NCBI GenBank assembly: GCA_012033255.1
Contig: JAAUSF010000012.1
Span: 1 to 62,132 of the forward strand
Direction of reading: 5' to 3'
DNA length: 62,132 bases
Origin: Cyanobacteria bacterium RU_5_0
GTDB lineage: Bacteria; Cyanobacteriota; Cyanobacteriia; Elainellales; Elainellaceae
The translations under genes and the position numbers were made by a program. Below the pieces are notes generated by a model. That model saw nothing but the letters and a program-made list of their open reading frames with translations, searched no databases and had not been told where the DNA came from. Of the stretch, positions 17,071 to 27,775 are shown piece by piece (the stretch's first letter is position 1; each line of letters starts with the position of its first letter).

Positions 17071-18792
17071 ATGGCAAATTTACTTCTGTCAGCGATAGGT
17101 GCATATGCTAAGTATGCCAAAGCCAGCTTTATCCGCAAAACACTTCAACCCATAGAAACTCAAGAAAAGTACTTGCGGAAATTGTTAGGAGTTCAGCAGA
17201 ACACCGAATTGGGGCGATCGTTCGGGTTGAAGGATATCAAAACGATCGATCAGTTCCGTCAGCAAGTGCCAATTTGGTCCTATAGCGACTACGAACCCTA
17301 CACACAACGGGTCGCCCAAGGAGAACCAAACGTCCTCAATCCTGATCCAGTGGTCTACATCAATCTGACGAGTGGAACCACGGGCAAGCAAAAAATGGTG
17401 CCTGTGACCTGGCGGTTCCATCATTCTCTCAGCAATGCCAATGCGCCTAGTTTTGGGTTCCTCCTGGATGCACTGAAAATGCATTCCGTTAGACGATCGC
17501 AGCCACTAGAGTTTGGCAGGATTCTGTCTACCAATGTCGCTCGGATTCAGGGATATACCAGTGGCGGGATTGAATACGGTCCTGTGACCGTTGGCAGTTT
17601 GCGTCGAAGTCGGTCGTTAGGTCAATGTGGCTTCGCGCAGCCGTTTGAGGTCTTAGAAATTGCAGATAGCGTTAGTCGCCACTATGTTGCGCTGCTATTT
17701 GGACTCTGTAATCCTAATGTGCGATCGATGATGGCGAATTTTCCCATGCTGCTGCTGCAAACTTGTAAGTATCTGGAGAAGTATGCAGAAGACTTGATTT
17801 GGGACATTGAGCAGGGAACGATCGCCAATTGGCTTCCCCTCGAACCAGAGATCCGCACCAAGCTAGAGCGCCAGTGGGTCGCTTCCCCTGGTCGGGCGGC
17901 AGAGTTGCGAGAGATTGTGCGATCGCAAGGGAGACTCACTCCTAAACTGGCTTGGTCAAAACTGTCACTTCTCGCCACTGCCAGAGGCGGCACATCAGAC
18001 TTTTACTTTGAACGCTTCCCAGAATACTTTGGCGATACTCCTTCCTTCGGTGGCGTATTTGGGACTGCTGAAGGCACCTTTGGCATCTACTATGACTTGA
18101 ATCAAGATGGCAGTATTCTGGCACTAGAAAGCAGCTTCTACGAATTTGTCCCTCGCGATCAGTGGGATGTGGAACAGCCGAAGACTGTGCTTCCTACAGA
18201 AGTGAAAGTTGGAGAATACTATCGCATTCTGGTTACGAACTACAGTGGCTTCTATCGCTACGACATTGGCGATGTCGTGGAAGTCGTGGGCTTCTATGAA
18301 CAAACTCCGATCATTGTCTTTCGGCACCGTCGCGGCGGATTGCTCTCATCCACCACTGAAAAGACCACAGAGTTTCATGTCAGCCAAGCCATGCAAATGC
18401 TTCAGCAAGAGTTTAATCTGATGCTGGAAGATTTTTGTATCACGCTATCGGAAAACGAGTTTCCGGCACATTATTGGGTCAATATTGAACTGGCTCCGGG
18501 GCAAATCATCAACCATCCAGAAGCGTTTTTGGCTCGGTTTGATTACTGGCTAGGGGAGTTCAATCATCCATATGCGACGGTGCGATCGGATCAAGTCCCT
18601 CCCCCATGCCTGCGAATTCTGGCTCCAGGTAGCTTTGCGATCGTCCGCCAACGCCAACTCCTCCGAGGCACCTCCGACTCTCAGCTTAAAATCCCCCATG
18701 TCACAGAAAACCGTCGTTTTTTGGATAATCTGCAAGTGTTACAAGAATTTCGACTGCCTGCTGATCTGGTAGGACTGAGGGTTGAGGGTTAA
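17071..18792 (+). CDS. GH3-family acyl-acid amido synthetase
   Basis: 573 aa from ATG 17071; an upstream TTG (16996) would add 25 weakly supported residues. INLTSGTTGKQKMVPVT is the ANL-type P-loop (motif 1), FGTAEGTFGIYYDLNQ fits motif 2, and YYRILVTNYSGFYRYDIGDVV with FRHRRGG is the usual C-terminal adenylate-forming region. GH3 enzymes adenylate a carboxylic acid and conjugate it to an amine (plants: jasmonate, auxin). Bacterial members have unknown substrates. Divergent promoter region with the Rieske gene (236 bp). Confidence 0.9.
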   Translation: MANLLLSAIGAYAKYAKASFIRKTLQPIETQEKYLRKLLGVQQNTELGRSFGLKDIKTIDQFRQQVPIWSYSDYEPYTQRVAQGEPNVLNPDPVVYINLTSGTTGKQKMVPVTWRFHHSLSNANAPSFGFLLDALKMHSVRRSQPLEFGRILSTNVARIQGYTSGGIEYGPVTVGSLRRSRSLGQCGFAQPFEVLEIADSVSRHYVALLFGLCNPNVRSMMANFPMLLLQTCKYLEKYAEDLIWDIEQGTIANWLPLEPEIRTKLERQWVASPGRAAELREIVRSQGRLTPKLAWSKLSLLATARGGTSDFYFERFPEYFGDTPSFGGVFGTAEGTFGIYYDLNQDGSILALESSFYEFVPRDQWDVEQPKTVLPTEVKVGEYYRILVTNYSGFYRYDIGDVVEVVGFYEQTPIIVFRHRRGGLLSSTTEKTTEFHVSQAMQMLQQEFNLMLEDFCITLSENEFPAHYWVNIELAPGQIINHPEAFLARFDYWLGEFNHPYATVRSDQVPPPCLRILAPGSFAIVRQRQLLRGTSDSQLKIPHVTENRRFLDNLQVLQEFRLPADLVGLRVEG

Positions 18793-18872
18793 GGCTGATT
18801 GACGAGCATTTTGCAGTTTACCTGCCACGATGTGACGAGCAATCAGCAGAGTAGAATTTAGCCTTGACAAGG

Positions 18873-21800
18873 CTAAATTGTGACGAAATCAGCCGCCGTG
18901 ATACTGCTAGACTGGATGCCTTGCAAAATCGCTAATATAGACTGGCTAGAGTCACTAATTAGCGTGTTGTTGGCATTCGCGCCTGTACCCTGAGCGATCG
19001 TCAGTTGGTTGAAGGCTAGACCAGAGAGGGCAAACAAGTCTTCCCCATCCGTAAAATCTGTGATTGTGTCGGTTCCGGGTGTCAGGGAGAGAACAAATCG
19101 ATCGCGTCCTGTGCCGCCAGTCAACACATCATCCCCTGCCCCGCCATTTAGCTGATCATCCCCTGTGCCGCCGATCAGGGTATCGTTGCCAGCATTGACT
19201 GCCTTGAGGACTCCTGTGAGCCTAACCGATCGGAAGGTAAATTGACCCGTATCGCCTTGAATCGTCAGTCGATCGAAGGCGGTGTCGGAGGTAAAGCGGA
19301 TTTGGTTAGTGCCAAAGGTTTCGCGATCGACCTCGACTCCATCTTGGTAGGCAATGATGGTGGCTTGAGAGTTGGGCACGAATCGTTCTAGGGCAATTGC
19401 GGCACCAAAGGCACTGTCATAGGTCACTTGTGGCAAGATTTCGAGGTGTAGTTTTTCACCGTCCTCGATCCGTTTCCGCAGTGCAGAGTTGCGACGGCGA
19501 TCGTCTGCATCCTGAATACCCACCGCTTCACCTTGATCAACCCATGTCCTGGCGGTGTTCCCATTCGCATCGGATGCTGTAATCTGGAAAGCACCAAAGG
19601 TGGCTGGGAGTTCACCATTCTGACGGACTCGCTGGGTAATTGGGGCACTGCTTCCTTCGCTGAACTCGATCACTAAACTAGCAGGTTTCAGACGGAAGGA
19701 AAGATTGGTGGTAGCGGGGTTAGTGATGCTGTCGCCAAATAGCGTGTCATTGCCTCCACCGCCGTCGATCGCATCATTGCCGCCTCTGCCCTCGATCGTG
19801 TCGCTGCCTGCCCCACCCGTGAGCGATTCAGACGCATCGGTACCTATAATCTGCTCAGGGGTCAAGTTCAGCCCCACAACAACTGGATCATGGTCTGCGG
19901 AGCGGAAGGTATCCGGTGCATAGAGACTAGTCACTTGTCCAGCAGACTTAAAGTTGGTGTTGTAATCCAGCACTGATGGTTCGTCAGCGTTGATATGCCA
20001 CTTCGCGGCTCCCGTCACTTGTGCGGCAAGATCACCTGTCGCTAAGGCATGGTCAAGTGATCCCCACTGTCCATCAAAGACGAAGGAATAAGTCGCGTTC
20101 GACAGCAGATTGGTATACCCTGATGATTCCAGTGCCTTGAGCGGATCTTCTTTGGCATACGCATTCAGATCGCCAACGATCAAAACATCAGAATCGGCTG
20201 TTCCAGTCGGGTTGGTTGCCAGCCATGCCGCTAGATCTTGCGATGCCCGTAGCCGTGTTCCGTTTGACAGTCCTTGACCGTCCCCAAGGTCGCTATCTCC
20301 AGGGTTGCCTGCGCTCGAACCCTTGGATTTGAAGTGGTTGATCACCGCCGTAAACTCGGCACCATTAGAATTCTGCTGGAAGGTTTGTGCGAGTGGTTTG
20401 CGGTTATCTGCGTCAAATGCGCCTTGCCCAAAGCCATTTGGAACTGTGACGGCGGCTCCGACAGGCGTAACGCGATCGGGTTTATAAATGAAACCAACGG
20501 CGATCTGATCGGTTCCGAGGTTGGGAGTTCCCGGATCAATGAAGGCGTAAGTTCCGGCTCCAGCGATCGCATTCAATCCATTCACTAAATCTTGAATGGC
20601 ACTCGTCGAACCGTAACCATCGTTTTCTAGCTCAATCAGCCCCAACACATCTGCATCAAGCCCAAGGATGGCGGCGATCGTCTTGTCTCGCTGGCGAGTA
20701 AATTCTGTGGAAGTTTCTGCTCCGCGTGGTGTGGGGAAGCCTCCACCCAAACCATCGCCATTGAAATAGTTGAGGACGTTAAAGCTGGCAACTTTGAGGG
20801 TGCCACCAACCGAGGGAGCCGTCTCACGGGGATTGGTCGGAACGAAGTTAACAGGGGCAACAGGCTGAATCCGGAAGGCACCGAACCGCTCATCCAAAAC
20901 TCCCGATAGCCCTGTGACGGTATCGCCTCCTCGCAGGGTGTTTGAGGCGCTAAGCGGATTGCCCCCTCGACCCAGAAGAATCGGATCAGGATTTTGCACA
21001 CTTGAGCCATCATCCAAGACAATTCGCCGCTTAGCCGTCTCCGTTAAGTAGTTTGAGTAACCATTCACGCTCGGATCGTTGAATTGCGTGTATTGATCCA
21101 GCCGTCCATCTGTGCCGGATTGATTCGTGGAACCATTAGACGAAAGTACGACCTGTCCAAACCGCCCTAACTGGAAATGTTCCGTGACAGTCAGCGTGTC
21201 TGGGACGGTTATTCGCATTCCCTCAAAGGCTTCGAGATCCGAAGCACTGTTGACCGGGAAGCTGATCGTTGCGGCAGTAGGAAGCAGATTGCTAGAACTC
21301 TGAATGCTGAGATTTGTCAGATTTCGCAGTTGGGTCAGGCTGCTGCCGCTACTTGTAAATTCGTTGACTTCGCCCGTCACCCGAACTTTGTCGCCCGCGC
21401 TGCCTGTAAACAACCCATTGGCATCAAAAATGAAGATACCCTCAGAGGTCAGAGCATTGGTATCTGCATCAGAATCCTCTTCCTGCACATAGAAGCCTCG
21501 CAAGCCGTCTGTGCCAGGGAACGCCGCGACAACGATGCCCTCGATCGTCTGCGTCCCTCCGAATGCCGGATTAAACGTCGTGCCTGCCCCTTGAATATCG
21601 TGAATTTTAGTAAAAGCAAGCGACACATCGTTATCAAGAATACTGACGCCGACATTTGGGATCGTCAGGTTAGCGTAGCTAGGATCAGCCGTGCTAGTCA
21701 CCGTGTGAGTAATGATGCCGGAATGAGGAGAGCCTTCTACATCGGTATCATCGATCGCTCGAACCGTGATTGTGACTGGCGTAGTATTGTCCAGGCTGAG

Positions 21801-22616
21801 GTCGAGGCTGTTGAAAAAGTTCACTCCATCGCGACTGAGTTGGGTTTCTGCATCCGCCGCTACCTGAATAGTCACGGCTCCGGTAGGGAGGGTGTTAAGA
21901 GCGATCGAGTAAGTATCTGTGGTTTCCCCTTGCTCGTTCACCTCAGTATTATTGCCCGACTCAGTAATCGTCACGCCTGCACTTGGAGTCGTTCCACCTG
22001 CGGAGATAGAGAAGTCATCGATCGCGACCCCATGATCGTTATTCGCATCATTACTATCTTGCCAGCGTAACCAAATCTCTTGCCCCGGTAGAATCGATAG
22101 CCCAGATACCGTCGTCGAGAGCGTCGATCGATTGGCAGCAGCATTTCCATCCAGTGCTGATGCAGTTGTAGTGCCAAAAGTGGGAGTCGTGAAATCGAGG
22201 GCGTTGAAGTCAATCCAGGAACCTGAAATCAAGCTAGTCGCCCCAACTTGATATTGAAAATCGAGCGTTTGAGCCACGCTTGGAGTTGTGGTGCTGCCTC
22301 CAGTCCGCCATTGCTCTCCGGTATAGCCAATCGTCAGATTAGAGAGTGTTTCAGCCGTATCATTGATCAGCCGAACTCCATAAAAGAGAGTATTCGTTGA
22401 GCCTGAAGCCACCGAGCCAAGGGCACGATCGGCAGCCTCACTGCCAAAGCTGTACAGCGCACCCGCATTGGATGAACCTGTTCCAGCGTTGTAAACAGTT
22501 CGACTGGAATACCAACCCGGAATCGTTAGATCATCTAGCCAAGGCACGGATGAGCCTGAGCCAGCTAAGGTATTAAAATTCTGCGTGTAGAGACTACTTA
22601 GACTAATAGGTGGCAT
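18873..22616 (-). CDS. ExeM/NucH-type extracellular nuclease with Calx-beta and RTX repeats
   Basis: 1247 aa. Order: N-terminal beta domain (1-205), Calx-beta-like domain (about 210-330), OB-like domain (about 335-600, [20 protein letters not shown]), endonuclease/exonuclease/phosphatase domain (about 605-930: [38 protein letters not shown]), then RTX calcium-binding nonapeptides GGxGxDxx at about 940-985 and 1175-1215. There is no Sec signal; RTX repeats suggest type I secretion. The likely role is degradation of extracellular DNA for phosphate or biofilm turnover (inference). Confidence 0.92.
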   Translation of the reverse strand: MPPISLSSLYTQNFNTLAGSGSSVPWLDDLTIPGWYSSRTVYNAGTGSSNAGALYSFGSEAADRALGSVASGSTNTLFYGVRLINDTAETLSNLTIGYTGEQWRTGGSTTTPSVAQTLDFQYQVGATSLISGSWIDFNALDFTTPTFGTTTASALDGNAAANRSTLSTTVSGLSILPGQEIWLRWQDSNDANNDHGVAIDDFSISAGGTTPSAGVTITESGNNTEVNEQGETTDTYSIALNTLPTGAVTIQVAADAETQLSRDGVNFFNSLDLSLDNTTPVTITVRAIDDTDVEGSPHSGIITHTVTSTADPSYANLTIPNVGVSILDNDVSLAFTKIHDIQGAGTTFNPAFGGTQTIEGIVVAAFPGTDGLRGFYVQEEDSDADTNALTSEGIFIFDANGLFTGSAGDKVRVTGEVNEFTSSGSSLTQLRNLTNLSIQSSSNLLPTAATISFPVNSASDLEAFEGMRITVPDTLTVTEHFQLGRFGQVVLSSNGSTNQSGTDGRLDQYTQFNDPSVNGYSNYLTETAKRRIVLDDGSSVQNPDPILLGRGGNPLSASNTLRGGDTVTGLSGVLDERFGAFRIQPVAPVNFVPTNPRETAPSVGGTLKVASFNVLNYFNGDGLGGGFPTPRGAETSTEFTRQRDKTIAAILGLDADVLGLIELENDGYGSTSAIQDLVNGLNAIAGAGTYAFIDPGTPNLGTDQIAVGFIYKPDRVTPVGAAVTVPNGFGQGAFDADNRKPLAQTFQQNSNGAEFTAVINHFKSKGSSAGNPGDSDLGDGQGLSNGTRLRASQDLAAWLATNPTGTADSDVLIVGDLNAYAKEDPLKALESSGYTNLLSNATYSFVFDGQWGSLDHALATGDLAAQVTGAAKWHINADEPSVLDYNTNFKSAGQVTSLYAPDTFRSADHDPVVVGLNLTPEQIIGTDASESLTGGAGSDTIEGRGGNDAIDGGGGNDTLFGDSITNPATTNLSFRLKPASLVIEFSEGSSAPITQRVRQNGELPATFGAFQITASDANGNTARTWVDQGEAVGIQDADDRRRNSALRKRIEDGEKLHLEILPQVTYDSAFGAAIALERFVPNSQATIIAYQDGVEVDRETFGTNQIRFTSDTAFDRLTIQGDTGQFTFRSVRLTGVLKAVNAGNDTLIGGTGDDQLNGGAGDDVLTGGTGRDRFVLSLTPGTDTITDFTDGEDLFALSGLAFNQLTIAQGTGANANNTLISDSSQSILAILQGIQSSSITAADFVTI

Positions 22617-22991
22617 GAATTACCTCAATCGTCATTGGAGATAGGGTGTGGCGAAGAGTTGAAGGGTCGATCGCGATTTCTGCTTGCGGAAATTACCGTT
22701 AAACTCTGGTTTTAAAAAACGGCAATCTGGTTGCCCCCAGAGAACCATATCATTGTGTTCTCCGTAGTGTTAAGTAAACTAGGACACACAGTATATAAAG
22801 ATTGTATGAAGCGATACAGTTTTCTTCCGATATAGGGTTTCAATTGTGCCCAATCCACCAAACTTGTACGGACACGGCATGCTGTTCCCCTACGCATACG
22901 CGATAACCGATTCACCGGCTTTGATATGACCAAATCCCAATCCCCAATCCCCAATTACCGATCGCCACCTCAACAAGCGGCAAATTGTTGG
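22617..22991. other. 375-bp intergenic region, nothing recognised
   Basis: Short frames here lack coding character. No hairpin with a T-tract or known repeat was seen. It probably holds the promoter of the nuclease gene at 22616. Confidence 0.4.
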
Positions 22992-23783
22992 TTAGCTCAA
23001 TACGATCTCTTGAATATCCGCTAGATCGGGAATCTGCTGATTTGCAGTCATCTGCTCTCCTCGTTGGCAGCGCATTGCAAATGTGCAGAGATCGCAGTCG
23101 CTTGCAGATTCGGCAATCTGTGGAAAGGGTTGTCCGGCTTGGTATCGTTCTAACCAATCTGTTAGCTGATTCAATAATTGATCGAGATCCCGTTTTGTCT
23201 GCTGATGCTGCATGGAGTCATAGGCGAACCTGAGTGACTGCGGCGTAGGAGTGTCAGCCGATCGCCCTTGCACAAACCAATAAGTCATTGAGATCTGTTC
23301 GGGTGCATAATCACGGGTTTCCGCTAACACAAACCGATAGAGCCGCGTTTGCCAATTTTGCTCTAGCCAGCGGGGTTGATGGGGACGAGAATAGGTTTTC
23401 CAATCGAGAATCTGAGCTTCGCGATCGTCCAAAATCAGCAAATCATACACCACGGTCAACAAATAGCCCTGGTATTCGATCGAGTGATTGTATTCACTCT
23501 GGCGAATGGATGACGGAAGCTGAAAGATCTCCGGTGCTGTTTCAATCAACGCCTCGACACAGCGTTGCAGTTGACCATCTACTGGATCGATCGCTTCCTT
23601 AATCTCTGGGACAGGTAAACCTAGCTCTCGTTGCTGCATCAGCAAATGAAATCGAGTTCCCCAGGTCGATCGCTCCTGCTGATCGGGTGATGTCAAAGAA
23701 CCTAACTGATCAATATAGATGTGCTGAAATTTACGTGGGCAGGTTTCTAAAAGATTCAATTGCCCTTGAGATAACCGCAGCAT
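22992..23783 (-). CDS. PD-(D/E)XK nuclease, RecB/AddB-like with Fe-S cysteines
   Basis: 263 aa. N-terminal LLETCPRKFQ supplies one Cys, and C-terminal CDLCTFAMRCQR supplies three, the 1+3 pattern of the iron-sulfur staple in AddB/Cas4 nucleases. The catalytic core shows GTRFHLLMQ (motif I His), VVYDLLILDD and ILDWKTY (D...DxK). It is a standalone RecB-family nuclease of COG2887 type, probably in DNA repair. The ATG overlaps the stop of the PAP/fibrillin gene (TGATG), so it is translationally coupled. Confidence 0.85.
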   Translation of the reverse strand: MLRLSQGQLNLLETCPRKFQHIYIDQLGSLTSPDQQERSTWGTRFHLLMQQRELGLPVPEIKEAIDPVDGQLQRCVEALIETAPEIFQLPSSIRQSEYNHSIEYQGYLLTVVYDLLILDDREAQILDWKTYSRPHQPRWLEQNWQTRLYRFVLAETRDYAPEQISMTYWFVQGRSADTPTPQSLRFAYDSMQHQQTKRDLDQLLNQLTDWLERYQAGQPFPQIAESASDCDLCTFAMRCQRGEQMTANQQIPDLADIQEIVLS

Positions 23784-24370
23784 CACTTCACCTTCGTCAA
23801 CACAAATATATTCCCCTCATTTCCGCGTCCAATACGGAGATCATCGTCAAGATAGGTGATTTCGAGCCAGCCTTGCTGCTCCCGATTGGTAATGGTGAAG
23901 TCGATCGCCTTAAATTTTGTCCCTGCCTCAATCTGCTCAATCAAATCATCGGGAGAGCGATAGTCAATGAGACGCTGTAATCCGATAATCGATCGCTCAA
24001 AGTCTACTTTGACCCGACGTTCAGACTGAGGCTCAAACCGAGCAGCTACGCTGACAATTCCTTCTAGATAAGGCAATCCAAAAACTTCTGCAATGTTGTA
24101 GAGCTTGGTCGTTTGAACCCGAATAGATTGATAAATTTGCCCAAGTTTCAGAAATGGCAAGCGATCGAGTTGTAGCAAGTCTTGACTTGTGGTGTAAAGT
24201 AGTCGCCAATTGCCGTCAAGTTTATCCAGCGCATTCAGGGGTTGTGGAGTCGGGTTGTGGTCTTCGAGTTGCGCGACAGCCGATAAAACCGCCTGTTTAT
24301 CTAATTCAGTTGCCAAAATACCTCGATTTTTGCCTGCGATCGTCTCTAATAACTTCGCCTTGCCTAACAT
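23783..24370 (-). CDS. PAP/fibrillin family protein
   Basis: 195 aa. KLDGNWRLLYTTSQDLLQL (WRLLYT motif) and the closing DDDLRIGRGNEGNIFVL are diagnostic of plastid-lipid-associated/fibrillin proteins, lipocalin-like proteins linked to thylakoid membranes and photoprotection. It is the first gene of a two-gene unit with the RecB-like nuclease; functional coupling is not obvious. Confidence 0.92.
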   Translation of the reverse strand: MLGKAKLLETIAGKNRGILATELDKQAVLSAVAQLEDHNPTPQPLNALDKLDGNWRLLYTTSQDLLQLDRLPFLKLGQIYQSIRVQTTKLYNIAEVFGLPYLEGIVSVAARFEPQSERRVKVDFERSIIGLQRLIDYRSPDDLIEQIEAGTKFKAIDFTITNREQQGWLEITYLDDDLRIGRGNEGNIFVLTKVK

Positions 24371-24781
24371 AGTTCGTTATCTCCACCATACACTTATAAA
24401 TAGGCTGTAACACATCTTGAGGTTTCTTCTGGAGATTTGCTCATACACTTAGAGCCTATTCTGAAAACCTCGATCGTATTTGATGTATCCCAGGTAAGTG
24501 GGCATTGCCCACCGACAAAATGGGTTCTCGGATAAACTCTTAACCCAATCTGCGTGAGATTTTGGAATGCTCTTGACAGATAGCAAAATTCAGGTTACCA
24601 CTATCCAGTGTTAGAGGATCTAAGGAATGGAAATTAAATGAACCGCATGAACAGGACAATGGGCTACGGATGACAAGGCTGATTTGTTGACCTGAAACAG
24701 TTAGACCAATCAAGATGTCATTTCAACTAGGTTCTGCAAACGAACATAATCCCTTCTTTCTTTTACCAAATTGGTACGCTG
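24371..24781. other. 411-bp intergenic region with a dispersed palindrome
   Basis: Positions 24486-24544 hold a repeat with GTGGGCATTGCCCAC followed by GACAAAATGGGTTCTCGGAT. A diverged copy lies at 46632-46691. The rest shows no gene; the downstream 100 bp presumably carries the promoter of the DUF3134 gene. Confidence 0.65.
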
Positions 24782-25030
24782 ATGGACTCTATACGTAATC
24801 CCGCTTTACACGAGCAACCGCTCAAACAGTTGGCTCCGATTATTCCCTTGCAACGCGATGCGTCGATCTTGGCTTGGCTTGAAAGCACAGGTCGTCTCTT
24901 GGCACGTGAACCAGCTGACTATGATTTCCTGAGTGACAACGAAGAAGAACTCAATGATCTGATGGCGGGCGATGATAATTCGTTTGACGCAGACGACGAT
25001 GACGACGACGCTCTTGATCTAGATGACTAA
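24782..25030 (+). CDS. DUF3134 family protein
   Basis: 82 aa. PIIPLQRDASILAWLESTGRLLARE is the DUF3134 signature, followed by an extremely acidic tail (runs of Asp). It is conserved in cyanobacteria with unknown function. 76 bp separate it from mraY on the same strand, so co-transcription is possible. Confidence 0.85.
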   Translation: MDSIRNPALHEQPLKQLAPIIPLQRDASILAWLESTGRLLAREPADYDFLSDNEEELNDLMAGDDNSFDADDDDDDALDLDD

Positions 25031-25106
25031 TCTCCCTATAGTGAGGGGGAGTTCTACGGTGTGAGCTTTATCATAAATGTGTGGTGTGGAGTGAAATAAA
25101 AGGGCT

Positions 25107-26201
25107 GTGGACGCGAAATTAATTCCAGATCGATCAGTCGGTGTTTCAGGTTATCAATTGTTTCTAACGTTGGGTGCTGGTATTAGCATTGCTTCGCTAG
25201 TTTTAGATTGGCTAGCAGGACGATCGCTCTTTTCCAGCACAGGTCTTACCTTACCCCTGGTTGTTTGTGCCCTGGCTACGGCGGGTCTGGGCATTTGGGT
25301 TGTGCCCATTCTGCGGAATCTAAAAGCAGGTCAAATAATCCGGCAAGATGGTCCTCAGGCGCATCTGAAGAAAGCTGGAACGCCAACGATGGGCGGTATT
25401 TTCTTTATCCCGGCTGCCGTCATGATTGCCCTAATCTGGTCAGGCTTCGCTGTGAATGTGGTGGCGGTGTCGGCGCTAACACTGGCGTATGGAACGATCG
25501 GGTGGCTAGATGACTGGCAAATTCTCCGCAAGAAGTCGAACAAAGGGATTTCTCCTCGCACCAAATTGGCACTCCAGATCGGGTTCGGGGTGCTATTTTG
25601 TTTGTGGATGATGTTCACTCAATCGGTAGACTTGACAACGCTAATTCTGCCGTTTGGGTTGATGTTGCCTCTCGGCATTTTGTTTTGGCTACTCGCTGGA
25701 TTTGTGTTGGTTGCTGAAAGCAATGCTACGAACCTCACAGATGGATTGGATGGCTTAGCGGGGGGAACCGGGGCGATCGCGCTTCTCGGTTTAGCGGCAT
25801 TGGTTGCTCCAACCTCACCAGAACTCGCTATCTTCTGTGCTTGTTTGAGTGGCGGTTGCCTGGGTTTCCTGGTTCACAATCACAACCCAGCTCGTGTCTT
25901 CATGGGCGATACAGGCTCTCTGGCATTGGGTGGCGCATTAGCCGCCGTTGCGTTACTGAGCCACTCGTTATTTGGTCTGCTGATCCTGAGCGGCATTTTC
26001 TTAGCAGAAACCCTCTCAGTGATTGCTCAAGTCAGCTACTACAAAGCCACCAAGAACGAGCAAGGGATCGGCAAGCGTTTGTTTAAGATGGCTCCTCTGC
26101 ATCACCATTTTGAACTGATCGGTTGGTCAGAGACTCAAGTGGTGTCTCGCTTTTACAGTGTTGGTGGGTTTCTAGCCCTTCTCTGCCTCCTGCTTCACTA
26201 A
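25107..26201 (+). CDS. mraY: MraY, phospho-MurNAc-pentapeptide transferase
   Basis: 364 aa, GTG start. Ten predicted TM helices. Active-site motifs [40 protein letters not shown] and [14 protein letters not shown] are all present. It transfers phospho-MurNAc-pentapeptide to undecaprenyl phosphate to form lipid I at the inner membrane. It stands outside any mur/dcw cluster. Confidence 0.97.
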   Translation: MDAKLIPDRSVGVSGYQLFLTLGAGISIASLVLDWLAGRSLFSSTGLTLPLVVCALATAGLGIWVVPILRNLKAGQIIRQDGPQAHLKKAGTPTMGGIFFIPAAVMIALIWSGFAVNVVAVSALTLAYGTIGWLDDWQILRKKSNKGISPRTKLALQIGFGVLFCLWMMFTQSVDLTTLILPFGLMLPLGILFWLLAGFVLVAESNATNLTDGLDGLAGGTGAIALLGLAALVAPTSPELAIFCACLSGGCLGFLVHNHNPARVFMGDTGSLALGGALAAVALLSHSLFGLLILSGIFLAETLSVIAQVSYYKATKNEQGIGKRLFKMAPLHHHFELIGWSETQVVSRFYSVGGFLALLCLLLH

Positions 26202-26370
26202 GTTTTAATGTCCAAATTGATACACCCTCTCATCATAGAACTGGCGAGGCGTAGAGCGTGTTCTCTGCGCCTTTGATTTTTCTAATGAGAGTTCCTGATT
26301 CACACGGGGCACCTCGAAATCTGGTAATAGGTAAACTGTAATCTTGCCATTTTCGAGAAACAGAGTTGAA

Positions 26371-27582
26371 ATGCTGCGTCGCCTCGTTTTTCCTTTGCTC
26401 CTAGCGTTATGGGTTGTTGCAATTCCGCAAGAGGGAGTTGCCCAATCGATCGATCACCTGTTTCAGCAAGGAAATGCGGCTCAAATAGCTGGCGATTTTG
26501 CTGAAGCTGAGCGGGTTTTCCGCCAAATTATTGAGTTAGATCCCAATAGTGCCTACGCCTACAACAATTTGGGCAATGCGCTCTACGGTCAAGGGCAGCT
26601 TGAGGAGGCGATCGGCGCTTATCGGCAGGCGTTGCAATTGCCCGATCAACCGGGAACTCCGGTGAGTGCCCATACGTTGGCACACGACAACCTGGGCTTT
26701 GCGCTTTGGCTTCAGGGCAAGCTAGAGGAAGCGATTGCTGAGTTTGAAAGGGCGATTCAGTTGAACCCGACTTACGCTTCTGCCTACAACAACATGGGCA
26801 ATGCCTTATATGACCAGGGGCAAATTGAGGAGGCGATCGCGGCTTACACTCGATCGACTAAACTCGATCCCGCCTATGCAGATGCTTATAACAATTTGGG
26901 CTTTGCGTTGAGCCAGCAAGGACGACTTGATGAAGCGATCGTTGCTTACAATCAAGCGATCGAAATCTATCCAGAGTTCACCTTTGCCTATAACAATTTG
27001 GGCTATGCCCTCAGTCAACTGGGGCGGTTTGAGGAGGCAATTATGACTTATCGGCAGGCATTGGCGCTGCCCGACCAAGATGGCACTCCAACGACTGCCC
27101 ATACCCTGGCTCACATTAACTTAGGCTACATCTATCGACTACAAGGGGATTTGGATGCCGCGATCGCTGAATTTCGGCAGGCGATCGAGCTAGACTCACG
27201 CTATGTTCTGGCTCACAGCAATTTGGGCAGTGCCTTAAGAGAGCAAGGAAAATTTGAGGAAGCGATCGCCTCGTTTCGTCGAGCGATCGAGCTAGACCCC
27301 AACTACGCACCTGCTTATAACGGGTTAGGGAATGCGCTATACGGGCAAGGACGGGTTGAAGAAGCCATCGCTAACTATCGTCAGGCATTAGAGTTACCCG
27401 ATCAGCAAGGTTCACCCGCCAGTGCCCACACCCTTGCTCACAACAACCTGGGATTGGTGTTGCTGGAGCAAGGCAACGTCGAGGAGGCGATCGTTGAATT
27501 CCGACGTGCCCTTGAGCTAAGTCCTAACTTTATTGATGCACAATTCAATCTGCAAGAGGCGCAACAACAACTCTTACCGTAG
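26371..27582 (+). CDS. Secreted TPR-repeat protein
   Basis: 403 aa from ATG 26371; an upstream TTG at 26344 is less likely. The signal peptide LRRLVFPLLLALWVVAI ends near the Ala-Gln after EGV. Then come about ten TPR units of the GNALYxQGxxEEAIAxYxxAL type, with conserved Tyr-Asn-Asn-Leu-Gly. Three units carry an insert LPDQxGTPxSAHTLAH. It is probably a periplasmic or thylakoid-lumen protein-interaction scaffold; no specific partner can be assigned. Confidence 0.88.
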   Translation: MLRRLVFPLLLALWVVAIPQEGVAQSIDHLFQQGNAAQIAGDFAEAERVFRQIIELDPNSAYAYNNLGNALYGQGQLEEAIGAYRQALQLPDQPGTPVSAHTLAHDNLGFALWLQGKLEEAIAEFERAIQLNPTYASAYNNMGNALYDQGQIEEAIAAYTRSTKLDPAYADAYNNLGFALSQQGRLDEAIVAYNQAIEIYPEFTFAYNNLGYALSQLGRFEEAIMTYRQALALPDQDGTPTTAHTLAHINLGYIYRLQGDLDAAIAEFRQAIELDSRYVLAHSNLGSALREQGKFEEAIASFRRAIELDPNYAPAYNGLGNALYGQGRVEEAIANYRQALELPDQQGSPASAHTLAHNNLGLVLLEQGNVEEAIVEFRRALELSPNFIDAQFNLQEAQQQLLP

Positions 27583-27686
27583 TGTTGCGATCGAGAACGG
27601 CTGTATTTCGATCAAAACGGGACAATCTTAAAGGGTTCTTGACACGTATGACATTCCAACTGTTAAGATATTGAAGGCTGGCGCGA

Positions 27687-27758
27687 TGGGGTGTCGCCAA
27701 GTGGTAAGGCAGCGGGTTTTGGTCCCGCCATTCCTAGGTTCGAATCCTAGCACCCCAG
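27687..27758 (+). tRNA. tRNA-Gln (UUG)
   Basis: 72-nt cloverleaf: acceptor TGGGGTG/CACCCCA with discriminator G, D-arm GCC-AAGTGGTAA-GGC, anticodon stem GCGGG/CCCGC with loop TTTTGGT (anticodon TTG at 27719-27721), and T-arm CTAGG-TTCGAAT-CCTAG. CCA is not encoded. ureA starts 17 bp after its 3' end. Confidence 0.97.
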
Positions 27759-27775
27759 TTGATTGAAGTAAGGTT

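Noticed and set aside
14156-18792. Saxitoxin-type cluster (PLP oxoamine synthase plus Rieske enzymes)
   Set aside because: No amidinotransferase, sxtA polyketide modules or other sxt genes; the GH3 partner does not fit that pathway.
22712-23157. Short minus-strand ORFs of 80-81 codons beside the nuclease genes
   Set aside because: They lie in intergenic DNA or overlap the RecB-like gene in another frame and lack coding features.
22992-23783. Calling the Fe-S PD-(D/E)XK nuclease Cas4
   Set aside because: The 1+3 cysteine layout fits, but it is 32 kb from the CRISPR genes, paired with a PAP/fibrillin gene, and longer than typical Cas4; a RecB/AddB-like repair nuclease is safer.
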